The notes: generated from the sequence alone by a model not told the origin. A stretch of DNA of 64,000 nucleotides from Enterobacter sp. RIT418 (GCF_003057745.1 NZ_QBJD02000008.1:1-64000), one strand, 5' to 3'. Counted from the stretch's first letter, positions 51,922 through 62,025 are shown. Program-made: numbers and translations.

Positions 51922-51922
51922 G

Positions 51923-52225
51923 TCAGCGGGGGCGGCGGAAGCGGAGCACCAGGGCGATGGCACCGAGGACCGCGCAGCCGAACAGGAAAGGAATAAGCCC
52001 GAACACGGTGCTTACGCCCAGGCCAATCTCAACGCGCGGGCGGCCGCTGTCCTGAACCTGCATCAGATGTTCATAAACGCCCGGCGCGTGAACCAGCACG
52101 TTCAGCAGCTGTGACCCTGCCCAAAAGCAGAACAGCACAAACAGAGCATAAGCGATGTTCCCCGCCGTGGAGGTTTTGGGGTGTTTGCCGCCAAAAATCG
52201 GTTTTGATAAGGTGAAATCAGCCAT
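51923..52225 (-). CDS. yaiY: Inner membrane protein YaiY
   Basis: This 100-residue protein of unknown function has two membrane helices (about 27-47 and 73-93) around a conserved [13 protein letters not shown] segment. I start at the ATG at 52225 (MADFTLSKP), which has GGGAGG 6 bases upstream and matches E. coli YaiY (102). Convergent with yaiW, 1 base between the genes. Confidence 0.9.
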   Translation of the reverse strand: MADFTLSKPIFGGKHPKTSTAGNIAYALFVLFCFWAGSQLLNVLVHAPGVYEHLMQVQDSGRPRVEIGLGVSTVFGLIPFLFGCAVLGAIALVLRFRRPR

Positions 52226-52474
52226 AAAAGACCTCCCGGAATCGCACTGTTCAGAATGGCGTCGTACAGGGTGAGTGTGACAGGTCATAGCATTTGTCAA
52301 TATCAGAATCGTGGTAATTTGCCGTCAGGAATCCTCCTGGATTATCGAATTCTGTGGCACATCACAATTTGGTGACTTAAGTGAAACTGCGTCGCGTTTC
52401 AGATTTTCCGCATCCGCCACAGACCTGGCCGAAAAACTGTGAGAGGATAGCCCTCTTTCCCTGCCGGAGTTGTC

Positions 52475-52711
52475 ATGAAGCTCACTTCCAAATTACGCCG
52501 TGACTGGCATTACTACGCCTTTGCGATTGGCCTGATCTTTATTCTGAACGGCGTGGTCGGCCTGCTGGGGTTTGAAGCGAAAGGCTGGCAAACGTATGCC
52601 GTGGGGCTGGTGACGTGGGTGATTAGCTTTTGGCTGGCCGGGTTTATTATCCGCCGACGCCCTGAAGAGGCGTCAGCGGGCGAGGCGGAAACGGCAAATA
52701 AGGCCGATTAG
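52475..52711 (+). CDS. yaiZ: Small membrane protein YaiZ (DUF2754)
   Basis: This 78-residue protein has two membrane helices (about 14-32 and 42-60) and a charged C-terminal tail rich in Glu and Ala. It lies between yaiY and ddlA as in E. coli. Function unknown. It overlaps the ddlA 3' end by 4 bases. Confidence 0.88.
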   Translation: MKLTSKLRRDWHYYAFAIGLIFILNGVVGLLGFEAKGWQTYAVGLVTWVISFWLAGFIIRRRPEEASAGEAETANKAD

Positions 52712-53808
52712 CCGTTGACGGAGCTTTTCAGGGCGCTGTCGGCGGCGTGACGCTCCAGCGCCAGCTCGATCAGGCGGGTGATGAGTTCCGGGTAGCTCAG
52801 GCCGCTGGCCTGCCACAGCTTGGGATACATGCTGATGTTGGTAAAGCCCGGCAGCGTGTTGATTTCGTTGATCACCACCTCATTTTCCGGCGTCAGGAAC
52901 ACGTCCACGCGCGCCATTCCGCAGCAGCCCAGCGCCTGATAGGCCTCAACGGCGATCGCGCGGATCTTATCGTTGATGGCCGGATCGAGATCCGCTGGCA
53001 CCACCACCTGCGCGCCTTTATCGTCTATGTATTTGGTGTCGTACGAGTAGAAATCGCTGTTCAGCACCACTTCACCGCAGGTGCTTGCCTGCGGGAAATC
53101 GTTGCCCAGCACGGCGCACTCAATTTCACGCCCTTTAATTCCCTGTTCAACCACCACCTTGTGGTCAAACTCAAACGCCAGGCGAACCGCGTCGCTGAAC
53201 TGCGCTTCGCTGGTCACCTTGCTTACGCCCACGGACGAGCCCTGGTTGGCGGGCTTAACGAACAGCGGCAGGCCGAGCTTTTCGCTGATTTGGGCAAAAC
53301 TGTGCCTGTCACGATTGGCGCGGGTCAGGGTGACGAACGGCGCGATGTTGAGACCGGCGTCGCGCAGCAGGCGCTTGGTGACGTCTTTATCCATGCAGGC
53401 GGCGGAGCCCAGCACGTCGGAACCGACAAACGGCAGGTTAGCCATGCGCAGCATTCCCTGCAGGGAGCCGTCTTCACCCAGCGTGCCGTGTACAATCGGG
53501 AACACCACGTCAATTTGCGCCAGCGCGCGGGCATTTCCCGCATCGATAAACTGGCCCTGAGCAACGCCCGGCACGGTGGCAACGCTGGTTTCGGAAGGAT
53601 TTAGCGCGATATGCGCCGGATCGTTAGCGTTTAACAGATACTGGCTTGCGTCGTTGATATGCCATTGGCCCTGCTTATCAATGCCCAACAGCACCACGTC
53701 GAAACGGTTTTTATCAATCGCATCGACAATATTTTTTGCCGACTGCAATGAAACCTCGTGTTCCGCCGATTTACCCCCAAAGACAATACCCACCCGCTGC
53801 TTTGCCAT
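52708..53808 (-). CDS. ddlA: D-alanine--D-alanine ligase A
   Basis: DdlA joins two D-alanines with ATP for the peptidoglycan stem peptide. The 366-residue ATP-grasp enzyme has [19 protein letters not shown] at the N-terminus, [13 protein letters not shown] and [17 protein letters not shown] at the active site. Length matches E. coli DdlA (364). It is divergent from a putative M15-like peptidase gene 103 bp away. Confidence 0.97.
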   Translation of the reverse strand: MAKQRVGIVFGGKSAEHEVSLQSAKNIVDAIDKNRFDVVLLGIDKQGQWHINDASQYLLNANDPAHIALNPSETSVATVPGVAQGQFIDAGNARALAQIDVVFPIVHGTLGEDGSLQGMLRMANLPFVGSDVLGSAACMDKDVTKRLLRDAGLNIAPFVTLTRANRDRHSFAQISEKLGLPLFVKPANQGSSVGVSKVTSEAQFSDAVRLAFEFDHKVVVEQGIKGREIECAVLGNDFPQASTCGEVVLNSDFYSYDTKYIDDKGAQVVVPADLDPAINDKIRAIAVEAYQALGCCGMARVDVFLTPENEVVINEINTLPGFTNISMYPKLWQASGLSYPELITRLIELALERHAADSALKSSVNG

Positions 53809-53911
53809 TTAACTCTCTTCCAGTCTGACGAAAAGCCTATAACATACCACGATGCCCTGCGGGTTTCGCGGCCTTCTGCCATAATGTTTTGAGGCGATAA
53901 GGGGGAGATAA

Positions 53912-54595
53912 GTGAAAGGAAAAAGCCTGCTGATTATTATGCTAATCGCCGGAGCTGCCGCGGTCGGATACCGCTGGCTGCCGTCCTATTACAACCCGTT
54001 CACGCCGCTTACGCTCGACGATCCGCCCGGTAAAATCACGCAGTTCAAGCTTAGGCGCCTGACGCCAGAGGCGTGCGAACAACTGTTGGTCCAGGCCAAC
54101 CGGCGCGCGCTAATCCGCACGCAGGCCGTTGCGGACAGCGACGGCGCTTGCCCGCTGCGCAACGTGGTGCGGGTGCGCAGTTTCGGCCCGGTCGCCCTCA
54201 GCGGCAGCTTTCTGGCCAGCTGCCCGCTGGCGCTCAGCTCCGCGCTGTTTGTCAGCCAGCAGGCCCGTCCGCTGACCCGAGCCTATATGGGCAGCGAGCT
54301 TGCGCAAATTGAGCATCTGGGCAGCTTTGCCTGCCGAAATATCTATCATCGCCCCGATGCGCGCCTGAGCGAACACGCCACCGCCGACGCGCTGGATATC
54401 AGCGCCTTTCGGCTGACAAGCGGACGGCGCGTGACGATCCTTAACGGATGGACGTCGGCCGGCACGCAGCCCTGGCTGGGGGCGCTTCTGGCGGCCAGCT
54501 GCGGCTATTACGGGAACGGGCTAGGGCCGAACTATAACGCCGCGCACGCCAACCATTTTCATCTCGGGATGCGCGGTTTTGGCCTGTGCCGCTAA
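53912..54595 (+). CDS. Extensin-like domain protein (putative zinc M15-type peptidase)
   Basis: This 227-residue protein has an N-terminal signal anchor (about 5-22), so it faces the periplasm, followed by an extensin-like C-terminal domain. The sequence LSEHATADALD resembles the SxHxxGxAxD zinc motif of M15 D,D-peptidases (H155, D162), and HANHFH supplies a possible third ligand (H217). Four to six cysteines could form disulfides. The GTG start has GGGGGAG 4 bases upstream. A murein-peptide substrate is inference, helped by its place beside ddlA. E. coli K-12 lacks it here. Confidence 0.78.
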   Translation: MKGKSLLIIMLIAGAAAVGYRWLPSYYNPFTPLTLDDPPGKITQFKLRRLTPEACEQLLVQANRRALIRTQAVADSDGACPLRNVVRVRSFGPVALSGSFLASCPLALSSALFVSQQARPLTRAYMGSELAQIEHLGSFACRNIYHRPDARLSEHATADALDISAFRLTSGRRVTILNGWTSAGTQPWLGALLAASCGYYGNGLGPNYNAAHANHFHLGMRGFGLCR

Positions 54596-54622
54596 AGCAT
54601 AATCTTCCGCCGGAAAATGGTT

Positions 54623-54646
54623 AAGTTGTGACATGTTTCACAAATA
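54623..54646 (+). promoter_or_regulatory. CRP-cAMP binding site
   Basis: TGTGA-CATGTT-TCACA has both half-sites identical to the CRP consensus TGTGA-N6-TCACA, with A/T-rich flanks. It is centred about 128 bases before the MdtG-like start codon. Confidence 0.72.
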
Positions 54647-54762
54647 TGATGACTGGGAAGATAAAACGCCAAAGTCGTCGGAGCCGCACCTCTGGTACCA
54701 CGCTAGCGAACGTAACTTGCTAATCTGTGGGCGAATTTGCTTAAAATGAAGACCGAATCCGT

Positions 54763-55977
54763 ATGGAATCCTGGAAAGTTAACCTCATCTCCGTCTGGTT
54801 TGGCTGTTTCTTTACCGGACTTGCCATCAGCCAGATCCTGCCGTTTTTGCCGCTGTACGTGGCGCAGCTGGGCGTGTCATCTCACGAAGCGCTCTCGATG
54901 TGGTCGGGGCTGACCTTCAGCGTAACGTTTTTGGTTTCCGCCATCGTCTCTCCCATGTGGGGCAGCCTGGCGGACCGTAAGGGCCGCAAGCTGATGCTGC
55001 TGCGGGCGTCGCTGGGCATGGCCATCGCCATACTCCTTCAGGCGTTTGCCACTAACGTCTGGCAGCTGTTTATTCTCCGCGCGATTATGGGGCTAACCTC
55101 CGGGTACATTCCGAACGCCATGGCGCTGGTGGCCTCGCAGGTTCCGCGCGAGCGCAGTGGCTGGGCGCTCAGCACGCTCTCCACGGCGCAAATAAGCGGG
55201 GTGATTGGCGGCCCGCTGATGGGAGGCTTTCTGGCTGACCACGTTGGGCTGCGCGCGGTGTTTTTCATCACCGCGATCCTGCTGGTCGTGAGCTTTTTGG
55301 TCACGCTCTTTCTGATCAAGGAAGGGGGAAGGCCGACCGTCAGTAAAGCCGAACGCCTGAGCGGCAGGGCGGTGTTTGCCTCGCTGCCGTACCCCGGCCT
55401 GATGATTAGCCTGTTTGTCACCACCATGGTGATCCAGCTCTGTAACGGCTCGGTGGGGCCCATTCTGGCGCTGTTTATCAAATCAATGGCGCCGGACAGC
55501 AACAACATCGCGTTCCTCAGCGGAATGATTGCCGCCGTGCCCGGCGTCTCGGCGCTGATTTCCGCGCCGCGTCTGGGCAAGCTGGGGGACAGGATCGGCA
55601 CGGCGAGAATACTGATGGCGACGCTGATTTTTGCGGTGGTGCTGTTCTTTGCGATGTCGTTCGTGACGTCACCGTTCCAGCTGGGCGTGCTGCGCTTCCT
55701 GCTCGGGTTTGCCGACGGTGCGATGCTGCCCGCCGTGCAAACGCTGCTGGTGAAATATTCCAGCGATCAGGTCACCGGGCGTTTTTTTGGCTATAACCAG
55801 TCCTTCATGTATTTAGGCAACGTTGCCGGTCCGCTCATTGGCGCGTCCGTCTCGGCGATGGCGGGGTTCCGCTGGGTATTTGCCGCAACGGCGGTGGTGG
55901 TCCTGCTGAATATTATCCAGCTCGCCTTTGCGCTGCGTCGTCGGGGGCAAATCGCGGCGGCAAAATATCAGCGTTAA
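54763..55977 (+). CDS. MdtG-like MFS multidrug exporter
   Basis: This 404-residue, 12-helix major facilitator protein is clearly related along its whole length to E. coli MdtG. Shared segments include [41 protein letters not shown] and [20 protein letters not shown], quoted in part. It differs enough, and lies far from the usual mdtG locus, to be a paralogue rather than mdtG itself. Drug efflux is inferred. Its promoter region carries a CRP site. No strong ribosome site precedes the ATG. Confidence 0.83.
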   Translation: MESWKVNLISVWFGCFFTGLAISQILPFLPLYVAQLGVSSHEALSMWSGLTFSVTFLVSAIVSPMWGSLADRKGRKLMLLRASLGMAIAILLQAFATNVWQLFILRAIMGLTSGYIPNAMALVASQVPRERSGWALSTLSTAQISGVIGGPLMGGFLADHVGLRAVFFITAILLVVSFLVTLFLIKEGGRPTVSKAERLSGRAVFASLPYPGLMISLFVTTMVIQLCNGSVGPILALFIKSMAPDSNNIAFLSGMIAAVPGVSALISAPRLGKLGDRIGTARILMATLIFAVVLFFAMSFVTSPFQLGVLRFLLGFADGAMLPAVQTLLVKYSSDQVTGRFFGYNQSFMYLGNVAGPLIGASVSAMAGFRWVFAATAVVVLLNIIQLAFALRRRGQIAAAKYQR

Positions 55978-56208
55978 TATTATATATTCTTATGGTAGCC
56001 CTGTTGTTCATAACTAAATGTGGGCTACCGGATGAGAATGTACCCATGTCGGGATAATGGTTTTTATAATAGCAAAACGTTTCGCTGATAATTAAATTAT
56101 CCGGTTTATGAACTAACTTCACTTTTGCATAAGATAATACTTTTCTTCTCTTTGCATTACGAAAGGAGAGTGCTAAGTTCAGGAAAAATCTGATAAGGAA
56201 ATAGCACG

Positions 56209-56469
56209 ATGAAAAACCTCATTGCTGAGTTGCTGCTGAAGCTTGCACAAAAGGAAGAAGAGTCAAAAGAGCTGGTCGCCCAGGTCGAGGCGCTGGAAAT
56301 TGTCGTCACCGCGCTATTGCGACACATGTCTAAGCAGGAGCAGGATGCGCTCATTCAAAGCGTGGAAGGCGCGCTGGAAAGTGCAAAGCCCGATCCGCAG
56401 GTTCCCGCACACGACGCGGAGATGCTGCAACAATACGTAAAAAAGCTATTAAGGCATCCTCGCAGTTAA
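56209..56469 (+). CDS. iraP: Anti-adaptor IraP (RpoS stabiliser)
   Basis: IraP binds RssB and blocks delivery of sigma-S to ClpXP, stabilising RpoS during phosphate starvation. The 86-residue protein equals E. coli IraP in length, with an N-terminal coiled-coil helix ([20 protein letters not shown]). AAGGAAAT precedes the ATG. Next to phoA as in E. coli. Confidence 0.93.
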   Translation: MKNLIAELLLKLAQKEEESKELVAQVEALEIVVTALLRHMSKQEQDALIQSVEGALESAKPDPQVPAHDAEMLQQYVKKLLRHPRS

Positions 56470-56490
56470 CCTTTCAAAGACACTGAATGC

Positions 56491-56508
56491 GTGTCATAGA
56501 AATGTCAT
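56491..56508 (+). promoter_or_regulatory. PhoB box of phoA
   Basis: GTGTCAT-AGAA-ATGTCAT is a 7-4-7 direct repeat close to the PhoB consensus. TATAGT follows 10 bases later (56519-56524) as the -10 box, replacing a conventional -35. Confidence 0.85.
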
Positions 56509-56568
56509 GCAGGTTGCCTATAGTCGCTCTGTTTTATTTTTTATGTATTTGTACATGGAGAAAATAAA

Positions 56569-57984
56569 TTGAAACAGAGCGCACTTTTCATTGCTTTAGT
56601 CCCCCTGTTATTTACCCCCGTAATTCATGCCGATACCGCAAATAATCCACAGCAGGGTAATCGCGCCGCAAAAGGTGATATCACCGAGCCGGGCGGTGCC
56701 CGTCGCCTGTCAGAAGATCAAACCGCGGCCATTCGCGCATCGCTAATCGATAAACCCGCTAAAAATATCATTCTGCTGATCGGCGACGGCATGGGTGACT
56801 CCGAAATCACGGCCGCGCGAAATTACGCTGAAGGCGCGGGCGGCTTTTTTAAAGGGATCGATGCGCTGCCGCTGACCGGGCAATATACCCACTATGCGCT
56901 GGATAAAAAAACCGGCAAGCCGGACTACGTGACCGACTCCGCCGCGTCCGCTACGGCGTGGTCAACCGGGGTGAAAACCTATAACGGCGCGCTGGGCGTA
57001 GATATACACGAAAAAGACCATCAAACGATTCTTGAAATGGCAAAAGCGGCGGGGCTGGCAACCGGCAACGTCTCAACCGCCGAGCTGCAGGATGCCACCC
57101 CGGCAGCGCTGGTGTCGCACGTTACGTCCCGTAAATGCTATGGGCCGTCCGTCACCAGCGAAAAATGCCCTACCAACGCGCTGGAGAAGGGCGGCAAGGG
57201 CTCCATCACCGAACAGCTGCTGAACGCGCGCCCGGACGTGACGCTGGGCGGCGGGGCAAAAACCTTCGCGGAAACCGCGACGGCGGGCGAGTGGCAGGGC
57301 AAAACGCTGCGCGAGCAGGCGCAGGCGCGCGGCTACCAGATGGTCAGCGACGCGGCGTCTCTGACGGCCATCACGGAAGCGAATCAGGATAAGCCCGTGC
57401 TGGGGCTGTTCTCGGACGGCAATATGCCGGTGCGCTGGGAAGGGCCGAAAGCCTCTTATCATGGCAACCTCGACAAACCGGCCGTGACCTGTACGCCAAA
57501 CCCGAAGCGCGACGGCAGCGTGCCGACGCTGGCAGACATGACGGATAAGGCCATCTCCCTGCTGAGCCACAATGAAAAAGGCTTCTTCCTGCAGGTGGAA
57601 GGCGCTTCCATCGACAAGCAGGACCACGCGGCGAACCCGTGCGGCCAGATTGGCGAAACGGTTGACCTGGACGAAGCGGTGCAAAAAGCGCTCGCGTTCG
57701 CGAAGAAGGATGGCAATACGCTGGTCATCGTCACCGCTGACCACGCCCACGCCAGCCAGATCGTTCCGCCGGACGTTAAAGCCCCTGGCCTGACGCAGGC
57801 GTTGAATACCAAGGACGGCGCGGTGATGGTGATGAGCTACGGTAACTCGGAAGAAGAGTCGATGGAACACACCGGCACGCAGCTGCGCATCGCGGCGTAT
57901 GGCCCTCACGCGGCCAACGTGGTCGGGCTGACCGATCAGACGGATCTGTTCTACACCATGAAGGCGGCCCTCGGCCTGAAGTAA
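56569..57984 (+). CDS. phoA: Alkaline phosphatase
   Basis: PhoA is a periplasmic homodimeric zinc/magnesium enzyme releasing phosphate from monoesters under phosphate starvation. The 471 residues have a signal peptide (about 1-21). The catalytic Ser is S124 in [16 protein letters not shown] (precursor numbering), with metal ligands in [24 protein letters not shown] and TADHAH. The start is TTG (E. coli uses GTG), with GGAG 8 bases upstream and the product beginning [10 protein letters not shown] PhoB box is directly upstream. Confidence 0.96.
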   Translation: MKQSALFIALVPLLFTPVIHADTANNPQQGNRAAKGDITEPGGARRLSEDQTAAIRASLIDKPAKNIILLIGDGMGDSEITAARNYAEGAGGFFKGIDALPLTGQYTHYALDKKTGKPDYVTDSAASATAWSTGVKTYNGALGVDIHEKDHQTILEMAKAAGLATGNVSTAELQDATPAALVSHVTSRKCYGPSVTSEKCPTNALEKGGKGSITEQLLNARPDVTLGGGAKTFAETATAGEWQGKTLREQAQARGYQMVSDAASLTAITEANQDKPVLGLFSDGNMPVRWEGPKASYHGNLDKPAVTCTPNPKRDGSVPTLADMTDKAISLLSHNEKGFFLQVEGASIDKQDHAANPCGQIGETVDLDEAVQKALAFAKKDGNTLVIVTADHAHASQIVPPDVKAPGLTQALNTKDGAVMVMSYGNSEEESMEHTGTQLRIAAYGPHAANVVGLTDQTDLFYTMKAALGLK

Positions 57985-57991
57985 GCGAAAC

Positions 57992-58028
57992 GCCCGGCAG
58001 AAATCCGCGCTGTCGGGTGGTTTTTTTT
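57992..58028 (+). terminator. Terminator of phoA
   Basis: CCCGGCAG...CTGTCGGG forms a stem followed by GTGG and eight Ts, just after the phoA stop. Confidence 0.82.
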
Positions 58029-58075
58029 CCGCGACGAACCAGACTTAGGATGGAACTTCACAAAAGGATGGTGCA

Positions 58076-58396
58076 ATGAAAACAACATTACTGGTTACCC
58101 TACTTTCAGGCCTGTTTCTCATCTCGAATGCCCACGCGGCAGAAAAGACGCTTACTCCGCAGCAGCAGCGCATGAGCACCTGTAACCAACAGGCAACCGC
58201 GAAAACGCTGAAAGGGGATGAGCGTAAAACCTACATGAGCGACTGCCTCAAAAATGGTGCTGCTAAACCGGGCGAGAAAAGCCTGACCCCGCAGCAGCAA
58301 AGAATGCGTGAATGTAACGCTCAGGCCACGCAGCAGATGCTGAAGGGAGACGATCGCAGCAAGTTCATGAGCGGTTGCCTAAAAAAACAAGCGTAG
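58076..58396 (+). CDS. psiF: Phosphate starvation-inducible protein PsiF
   Basis: This 106-residue secreted or periplasmic protein has a signal peptide (about 1-21). Two copies follow of a roughly 34-residue repeat starting LTPQQQRM and carrying two cysteines each (about 26-59 and 70-104). It lies behind phoA as in E. coli, where the pair is PhoB-controlled. Molecular function unknown. Confidence 0.92.
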   Translation: MKTTLLVTLLSGLFLISNAHAAEKTLTPQQQRMSTCNQQATAKTLKGDERKTYMSDCLKNGAAKPGEKSLTPQQQRMRECNAQATQQMLKGDDRSKFMSGCLKKQA

Positions 58397-58402
58397 TCCG
58401 AA

Positions 58403-58437
58403 CGGGTGAGCGCCTGACGGGGCTCACCCGAAATTTC
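58403..58437 (+). terminator. Probable terminator of psiF
   Basis: CGGGTGAGC / GCTCACCCG is a perfect 9-bp stem with a 10-base loop, followed by AAATTTC. The T run is short. Confidence 0.6.
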
Positions 58438-58498
58438 ATACTTTCCCCGCAGACCCCCTCTCTATAATTTGGGAAATTGTTTCAGAATATTCCCAAAA

Positions 58499-59602
58499 AT
58501 GATGAATGATGAATTTTATGACAATGATGAGAACATTCGGGAAGAGTGGTCCTGCAGCCTTTCTCCGGATGATCCCCACCGATCCGGCATCCCGTTTTCG
58601 CGGCGGATCCGGCTGGCGCGTATCGTTGGGCTGGCGGGGCTCTTTCTCCCTATGGCCAGCGTGCTGGTCACCCATTTTCTGTCAGGCGGATGGTGGCTTC
58701 TGCTGGTCGGCTGGGCCTTCGTCTGGCCGCATCTGGCGTGGCAGTTAGCCTGCCGCGCGGCCGATCCCTGCGCGCGCGAGATCCTGAACCTCAAAGTGGA
58801 CGCGATGGTGGCGGGCATCTGGATCGGCCTGATGGGCGTGAACGCCCTGCCAGCGGTGGCGCTGGTGGTGATGATCGCCATGAATATGATGGGGGCGGGC
58901 GGATGCCGGTTATTTATCGCCGGGCTTGCCATCACCGTTCTGTCAACGCTGGTGACCCTGCAGCTGGCGGGCAGCGTCAGCGCGTTCTCTCCCGAGCCGC
59001 TTGAGTGGGGGCTAACCCTGCCGTTTTTGGTGTGCTACCCGATACTCTTTGCCTGGCTAAGCTACCGAACGGCAATCCGGCTGGCGGAACACCGGCGGCG
59101 GCTGGCGCTGATGAGCACGCGCGACGGCATGACGGGCGTCTTTAATCGCCGCCACTGGGAAATGCTTCTGCGCAACGAGTATGAAACGTGTCGCCGCAGC
59201 CGCCAGGGGGCGACGATCCTGCTCATCGATATCGATCGCTTCAAGAATATCAACGATACCTGGGGGCACGACGTGGGGGATGAGGCGATTATCGCCATCA
59301 CGCGGCAGCTGCAGATGACGCTGCGCGCCGGGGATTGTATCGGCCGCTTCGGCGGCGACGAATTTGCGGTGATCATGTCCGGCACGTCGGCCGAAAGCGG
59401 GATTGCCGCCATGTCACGCGTGCACGAGCGTCTGGAGCATATGTCGCTTCCCGGCGCGCCGGGCGAGCGGTTGCAGATAAGCGTGGGGGTTGCCGCCTGG
59501 GGGCCCCAGTTTGAACACTACCGCGCGTGGCTGAAGGCGGCGGACGTTGCCCTGTACAAGGCCAAAAATGCCGGGCGCGGCCGCACCGAAGTGGCAGCCT
59601 GA
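58499..59602 (+). CDS. dgcC: Diguanylate cyclase DgcC (AdrA)
   Basis: DgcC makes cyclic di-GMP that activates cellulose synthesis, under CsgD control in E. coli and Salmonella. The 367-residue protein has an N-terminal MASE2 membrane module (about 45-180) and a C-terminal GGDEF domain with RFGGDEF. An inhibitory I-site RAGD sits exactly five residues upstream. I start at the ATG at 58499: the codon matching the E. coli start (before FPK) is ATA here, and an earlier in-frame TTG touches a TATAAT at 58463. No clear ribosome site is seen. Confidence 0.88.
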   Translation: MMNDEFYDNDENIREEWSCSLSPDDPHRSGIPFSRRIRLARIVGLAGLFLPMASVLVTHFLSGGWWLLLVGWAFVWPHLAWQLACRAADPCAREILNLKVDAMVAGIWIGLMGVNALPAVALVVMIAMNMMGAGGCRLFIAGLAITVLSTLVTLQLAGSVSAFSPEPLEWGLTLPFLVCYPILFAWLSYRTAIRLAEHRRRLALMSTRDGMTGVFNRRHWEMLLRNEYETCRRSRQGATILLIDIDRFKNINDTWGHDVGDEAIIAITRQLQMTLRAGDCIGRFGGDEFAVIMSGTSAESGIAAMSRVHERLEHMSLPGAPGERLQISVGVAAWGPQFEHYRAWLKAADVALYKAKNAGRGRTEVAA

Positions 59603-59618
59603 CGCCCGATGATTTCCT

Positions 59619-60431
59619 TCAGGACTTACTGAGCTTCTCTGATTTTTCCATGCATTTTTCCATTGCCTCGATCACCGCCGAACGGAAGCCGCGATCCTCC
59701 AGCACGCGCACGGCTTCAATGGTTGTGCCTCCTGGGGAGCACACCATGTCCTTGAGCTCGCCCGGATGCTTACCGGTTTCCAGCACCATTTTGGCGGAGC
59801 CCATCACCGCCTGGGCCGCAAATTTATAGGCCTGAGCGCGCGGCATACCGCCCAGCACGGCGGCGTCGGCCATGGCTTCGATGAACATAAAGACGTACGC
59901 GGGCGCGGAGCCGCTGACGCCCACTACCGGGTGGATCATCGCTTCGGCAATCACTTCGGCTTCACCGAAGCAGCGGAAAATATTCAGCACGTCGGCCACG
60001 TCTTCGGAGGTTACCAGCGCGTTAGGGGTGACGGAAGTCATCCCTGCATTGACCAGCGACGGCGTGTTCGGCATGGCGCGCACAATTTTACGGTCGTGGC
60101 CGAGCGCGCGGGCCAGCTGATCGAGGGTGACGCCCGCGGCAATCGAAACCACAAGGGTATCTTTATTCAGGCTGGAGGTGATTTCGCTCAGCACCTTAAT
60201 CATGATGTTAGGCTTGACGGCACCGAAGACGATGTCGGCCACCTGGGCCACTTCCTGCGCGCTTTCGGCAGCGTTAATGCCGTACTCGTCGCGCAGCGCG
60301 GCGACCTTATCCGGTGATGGGGTATAGACCCAAATCTGCCCCGGCAGCACCTGGCCGCTGGCGATCAGGCCGCCGAGAATGGCTTTGCCCATGTTGCCGC
60401 AGCCGATAAACCCGATTTTCTTATCCATCAC
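59619..60431 (-). CDS. proC: Pyrroline-5-carboxylate reductase
   Basis: ProC reduces 1-pyrroline-5-carboxylate to proline with NAD(P)H, the last step of the pathway started by proBA at 28.3-30.6 kb. The 270 residues (E. coli 269) have the dinucleotide-binding GFIGCGNMGKAI and the signature GVSGSAPAYVFMFIEAMADA-type segment in the dimerisation domain. Divergent from yaiI. Confidence 0.97.
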   Translation of the reverse strand: MMDKKIGFIGCGNMGKAILGGLIASGQVLPGQIWVYTPSPDKVAALRDEYGINAAESAQEVAQVADIVFGAVKPNIMIKVLSEITSSLNKDTLVVSIAAGVTLDQLARALGHDRKIVRAMPNTPSLVNAGMTSVTPNALVTSEDVADVLNIFRCFGEAEVIAEAMIHPVVGVSGSAPAYVFMFIEAMADAAVLGGMPRAQAYKFAAQAVMGSAKMVLETGKHPGELKDMVCSPGGTTIEAVRVLEDRGFRSAVIEAMEKCMEKSEKLSKS

Positions 60432-60524
60432 GTTTCTCCGTTATTATGCCTCGTTATCTCTGATGGATAGCTTAACAATGAAAAGCAGGCGACAATAGCC
60501 GTCAATGTCATTAGGGGAGAGAAT

Positions 60525-60983
60525 ATGGCGATTTGGGTTGATGCGGACGCGTGTCCGAATGTCATTAAAGAGATTTTATTCCGCGCCGCCGAGCGCGTGC
60601 AGATGCCGATGACGCTGGTGGCGAACCAGAATATCCGCGTTCCTCCGTCCCGCTTTATCCGCTCCATGCGCGTTCCGGCTGGTTTTGACGTGGCGGATAA
60701 CGAAATTGTGCGGCTGTGCAGCGCGGAAGATTTAGTGATTACGGCAGACATTCCGCTGGCCGCCGAAGTGCTGGAGAAAGGGGCCGCGGCGCTGAACCCG
60801 CGCGGAGAACGCTACTCGCCCGCCACCATTCGCGAAAAGCTCACCATGCGCGATTTTATGGACACCCTGCGCGCCAGCGGCGTGCAAACCGGCGGGCCGG
60901 ACTCCTTATCCCAAAGGGATCGCCAGCAGTTTGCCGCCGAGCTGGATAAATGGCTGCTGGAAGTTAAACGCCGCACGGCTTAA
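60525..60983 (+). CDS. yaiI: UPF0178 (PIN-like) protein YaiI
   Basis: This 152-residue conserved protein opens with [16 protein letters not shown] and contains [18 protein letters not shown], acidic patches that suggest a PIN-like nuclease fold. Function not established. AGGGGAGA is the ribosome site; it is between proC and aroL as in E. coli. Confidence 0.9.
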   Translation: MAIWVDADACPNVIKEILFRAAERVQMPMTLVANQNIRVPPSRFIRSMRVPAGFDVADNEIVRLCSAEDLVITADIPLAAEVLEKGAAALNPRGERYSPATIREKLTMRDFMDTLRASGVQTGGPDSLSQRDRQQFAAELDKWLLEVKRRTA

Positions 60984-61070
60984 TGATAATTGTTTTCATT
61001 TATGGTAGGGTGAGACGCATCGGGGTTGTCTTTCCCTGCTGCTTTGCAGTAAAGTTAGCGCAACATCTTC

Positions 61071-61088
61071 TGCAATCATTTCTTTACA
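61071..61088 (+). promoter_or_regulatory. TyrR box upstream of aroL
   Basis: TGCAAT-N6-TTTACA matches the TyrR box TGTAAA-N6-TTTACA at 10 of 12 conserved positions and lies 37 bases before the aroL ATG. E. coli aroL is repressed by TyrR. Confidence 0.62.
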
Positions 61089-61125
61089 GTCTTCAGCCAT
61101 CCGGCATCAAGGGGAACACCTGGTT

Positions 61126-61650
61126 ATGACCCAACCCATCTTTTTAGTTGGCCCCCGCGGCTGTGGGAAAACCACCGTTGGCCTCGAACTGGCGCGCGCG
61201 TGCCAAAGCCAGTTTGTCGATACCGACCACCGGCTTCAGGCGGTTGCCGGCGAAACCATCGCCGAGATTGTCGAGAAAGAGGGCTGGGAAAGCTTTCGCG
61301 CGCGTGAAACCGCCGCGCTGGAGGCCGTTGCCGCGCCTTCAACCGTGATTGCCACGGGCGGTGGAATTATCCTGGCAGAGCACAACCGCCAGTTCATGCG
61401 CGAAAAAGGGATTGTGATTTACCTCTGCGCGCCGGTCGACACGCTGGTTGGCCGTCTTGAGGCGTTTCCGGAAGAGGGCCAGCGGCCAACGCTGACGGGC
61501 AAACCGATTAGCGAAGAGGTCAGCGACGTGCTGGAGGAGCGCGATGCGCTCTACCGCGAGGCGGCGCACCATGTTGTTGATGCCTCTCTTTCGCCGCAGG
61601 AAGTGGTAAATCAGATTATTACCGTCCTGCCTTTAGCCTGCGCCAGCTAG
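61126..61650 (+). CDS. aroL: Shikimate kinase II
   Basis: AroL phosphorylates shikimate in the aromatic amino acid pathway. The 174 residues have P-loop GPRGCGKTT (9-17), shikimate-binding VDTDH, and the GGGI segment [10 protein letters not shown]. It is followed 44 bases later by yaiA and then aroM, the E. coli operon order. Confidence 0.97.
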   Translation: MTQPIFLVGPRGCGKTTVGLELARACQSQFVDTDHRLQAVAGETIAEIVEKEGWESFRARETAALEAVAAPSTVIATGGGIILAEHNRQFMREKGIVIYLCAPVDTLVGRLEAFPEEGQRPTLTGKPISEEVSDVLEERDALYREAAHHVVDASLSPQEVVNQIITVLPLACAS

Positions 61651-61694
61651 CCGCCGTCTATACTCATAGCTCAGACAAAAAATAAGGATGAGCT

Positions 61695-61886
61695 ATGCCA
61701 ACCAGACCTCCCTATCCGCGCGAAGCGCGCATCGTGACCGTAGAAAAAGGCAGCACCGATCGGACCGTGACCTGGTACCAGCTGCGGGCCGATCACCCTA
61801 AGCCCGATTCGCTAATCAGCGAACATGAAACCGAGCAGGAAGCGCTGGACGCCAAGCGGCGCTACGAAGATCCTGAAAAGTCCTGA
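61695..61886 (+). CDS. yaiA: Conserved small protein YaiA
   Basis: This 63-residue cytosolic protein of unknown function is the same length as E. coli YaiA. Its centre is [18 protein letters not shown] and it has a Glu-rich C-terminus. AAGGATG precedes the ATG. Second gene of the aroL-yaiA-aroM group and probably under TyrR. Confidence 0.92.
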   Translation: MPTRPPYPREARIVTVEKGSTDRTVTWYQLRADHPKPDSLISEHETEQEALDAKRRYEDPEKS

Positions 61887-61995
61887 TAGAAATCCTAAAT
61901 TCGTCACAACCGTGCCTGAATCACACTTTTAACTCATCGGTGTTGTTAAGCAGGGGTTAATATTTAGTTATTACAGGTAGATTCGGAAAGGCCGC

Positions 61996-62025
61996 CAGAT
62001 CTTTACACTTCGCTGTAGAGATCTG
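61996..62025 (+). other. Hairpin in the yaiA-aroM gap
   Basis: CAGATCT...AGATCTG are perfect 7-base outer arms with further pairing (TACA/TGTA) inside and an apical loop around CTTCGC. A T6 run lies 9 bases downstream. It may attenuate or terminate between yaiA and aroM, or be a processing site. Confidence 0.5.

Noticed and set aside
60984..61002. Possible Fur box (TGATAATTGTTTTCATTTA)
   Set aside because: Only about 12 of 19 positions agree with the Fur consensus, and neither yaiI nor aroL has an iron link.
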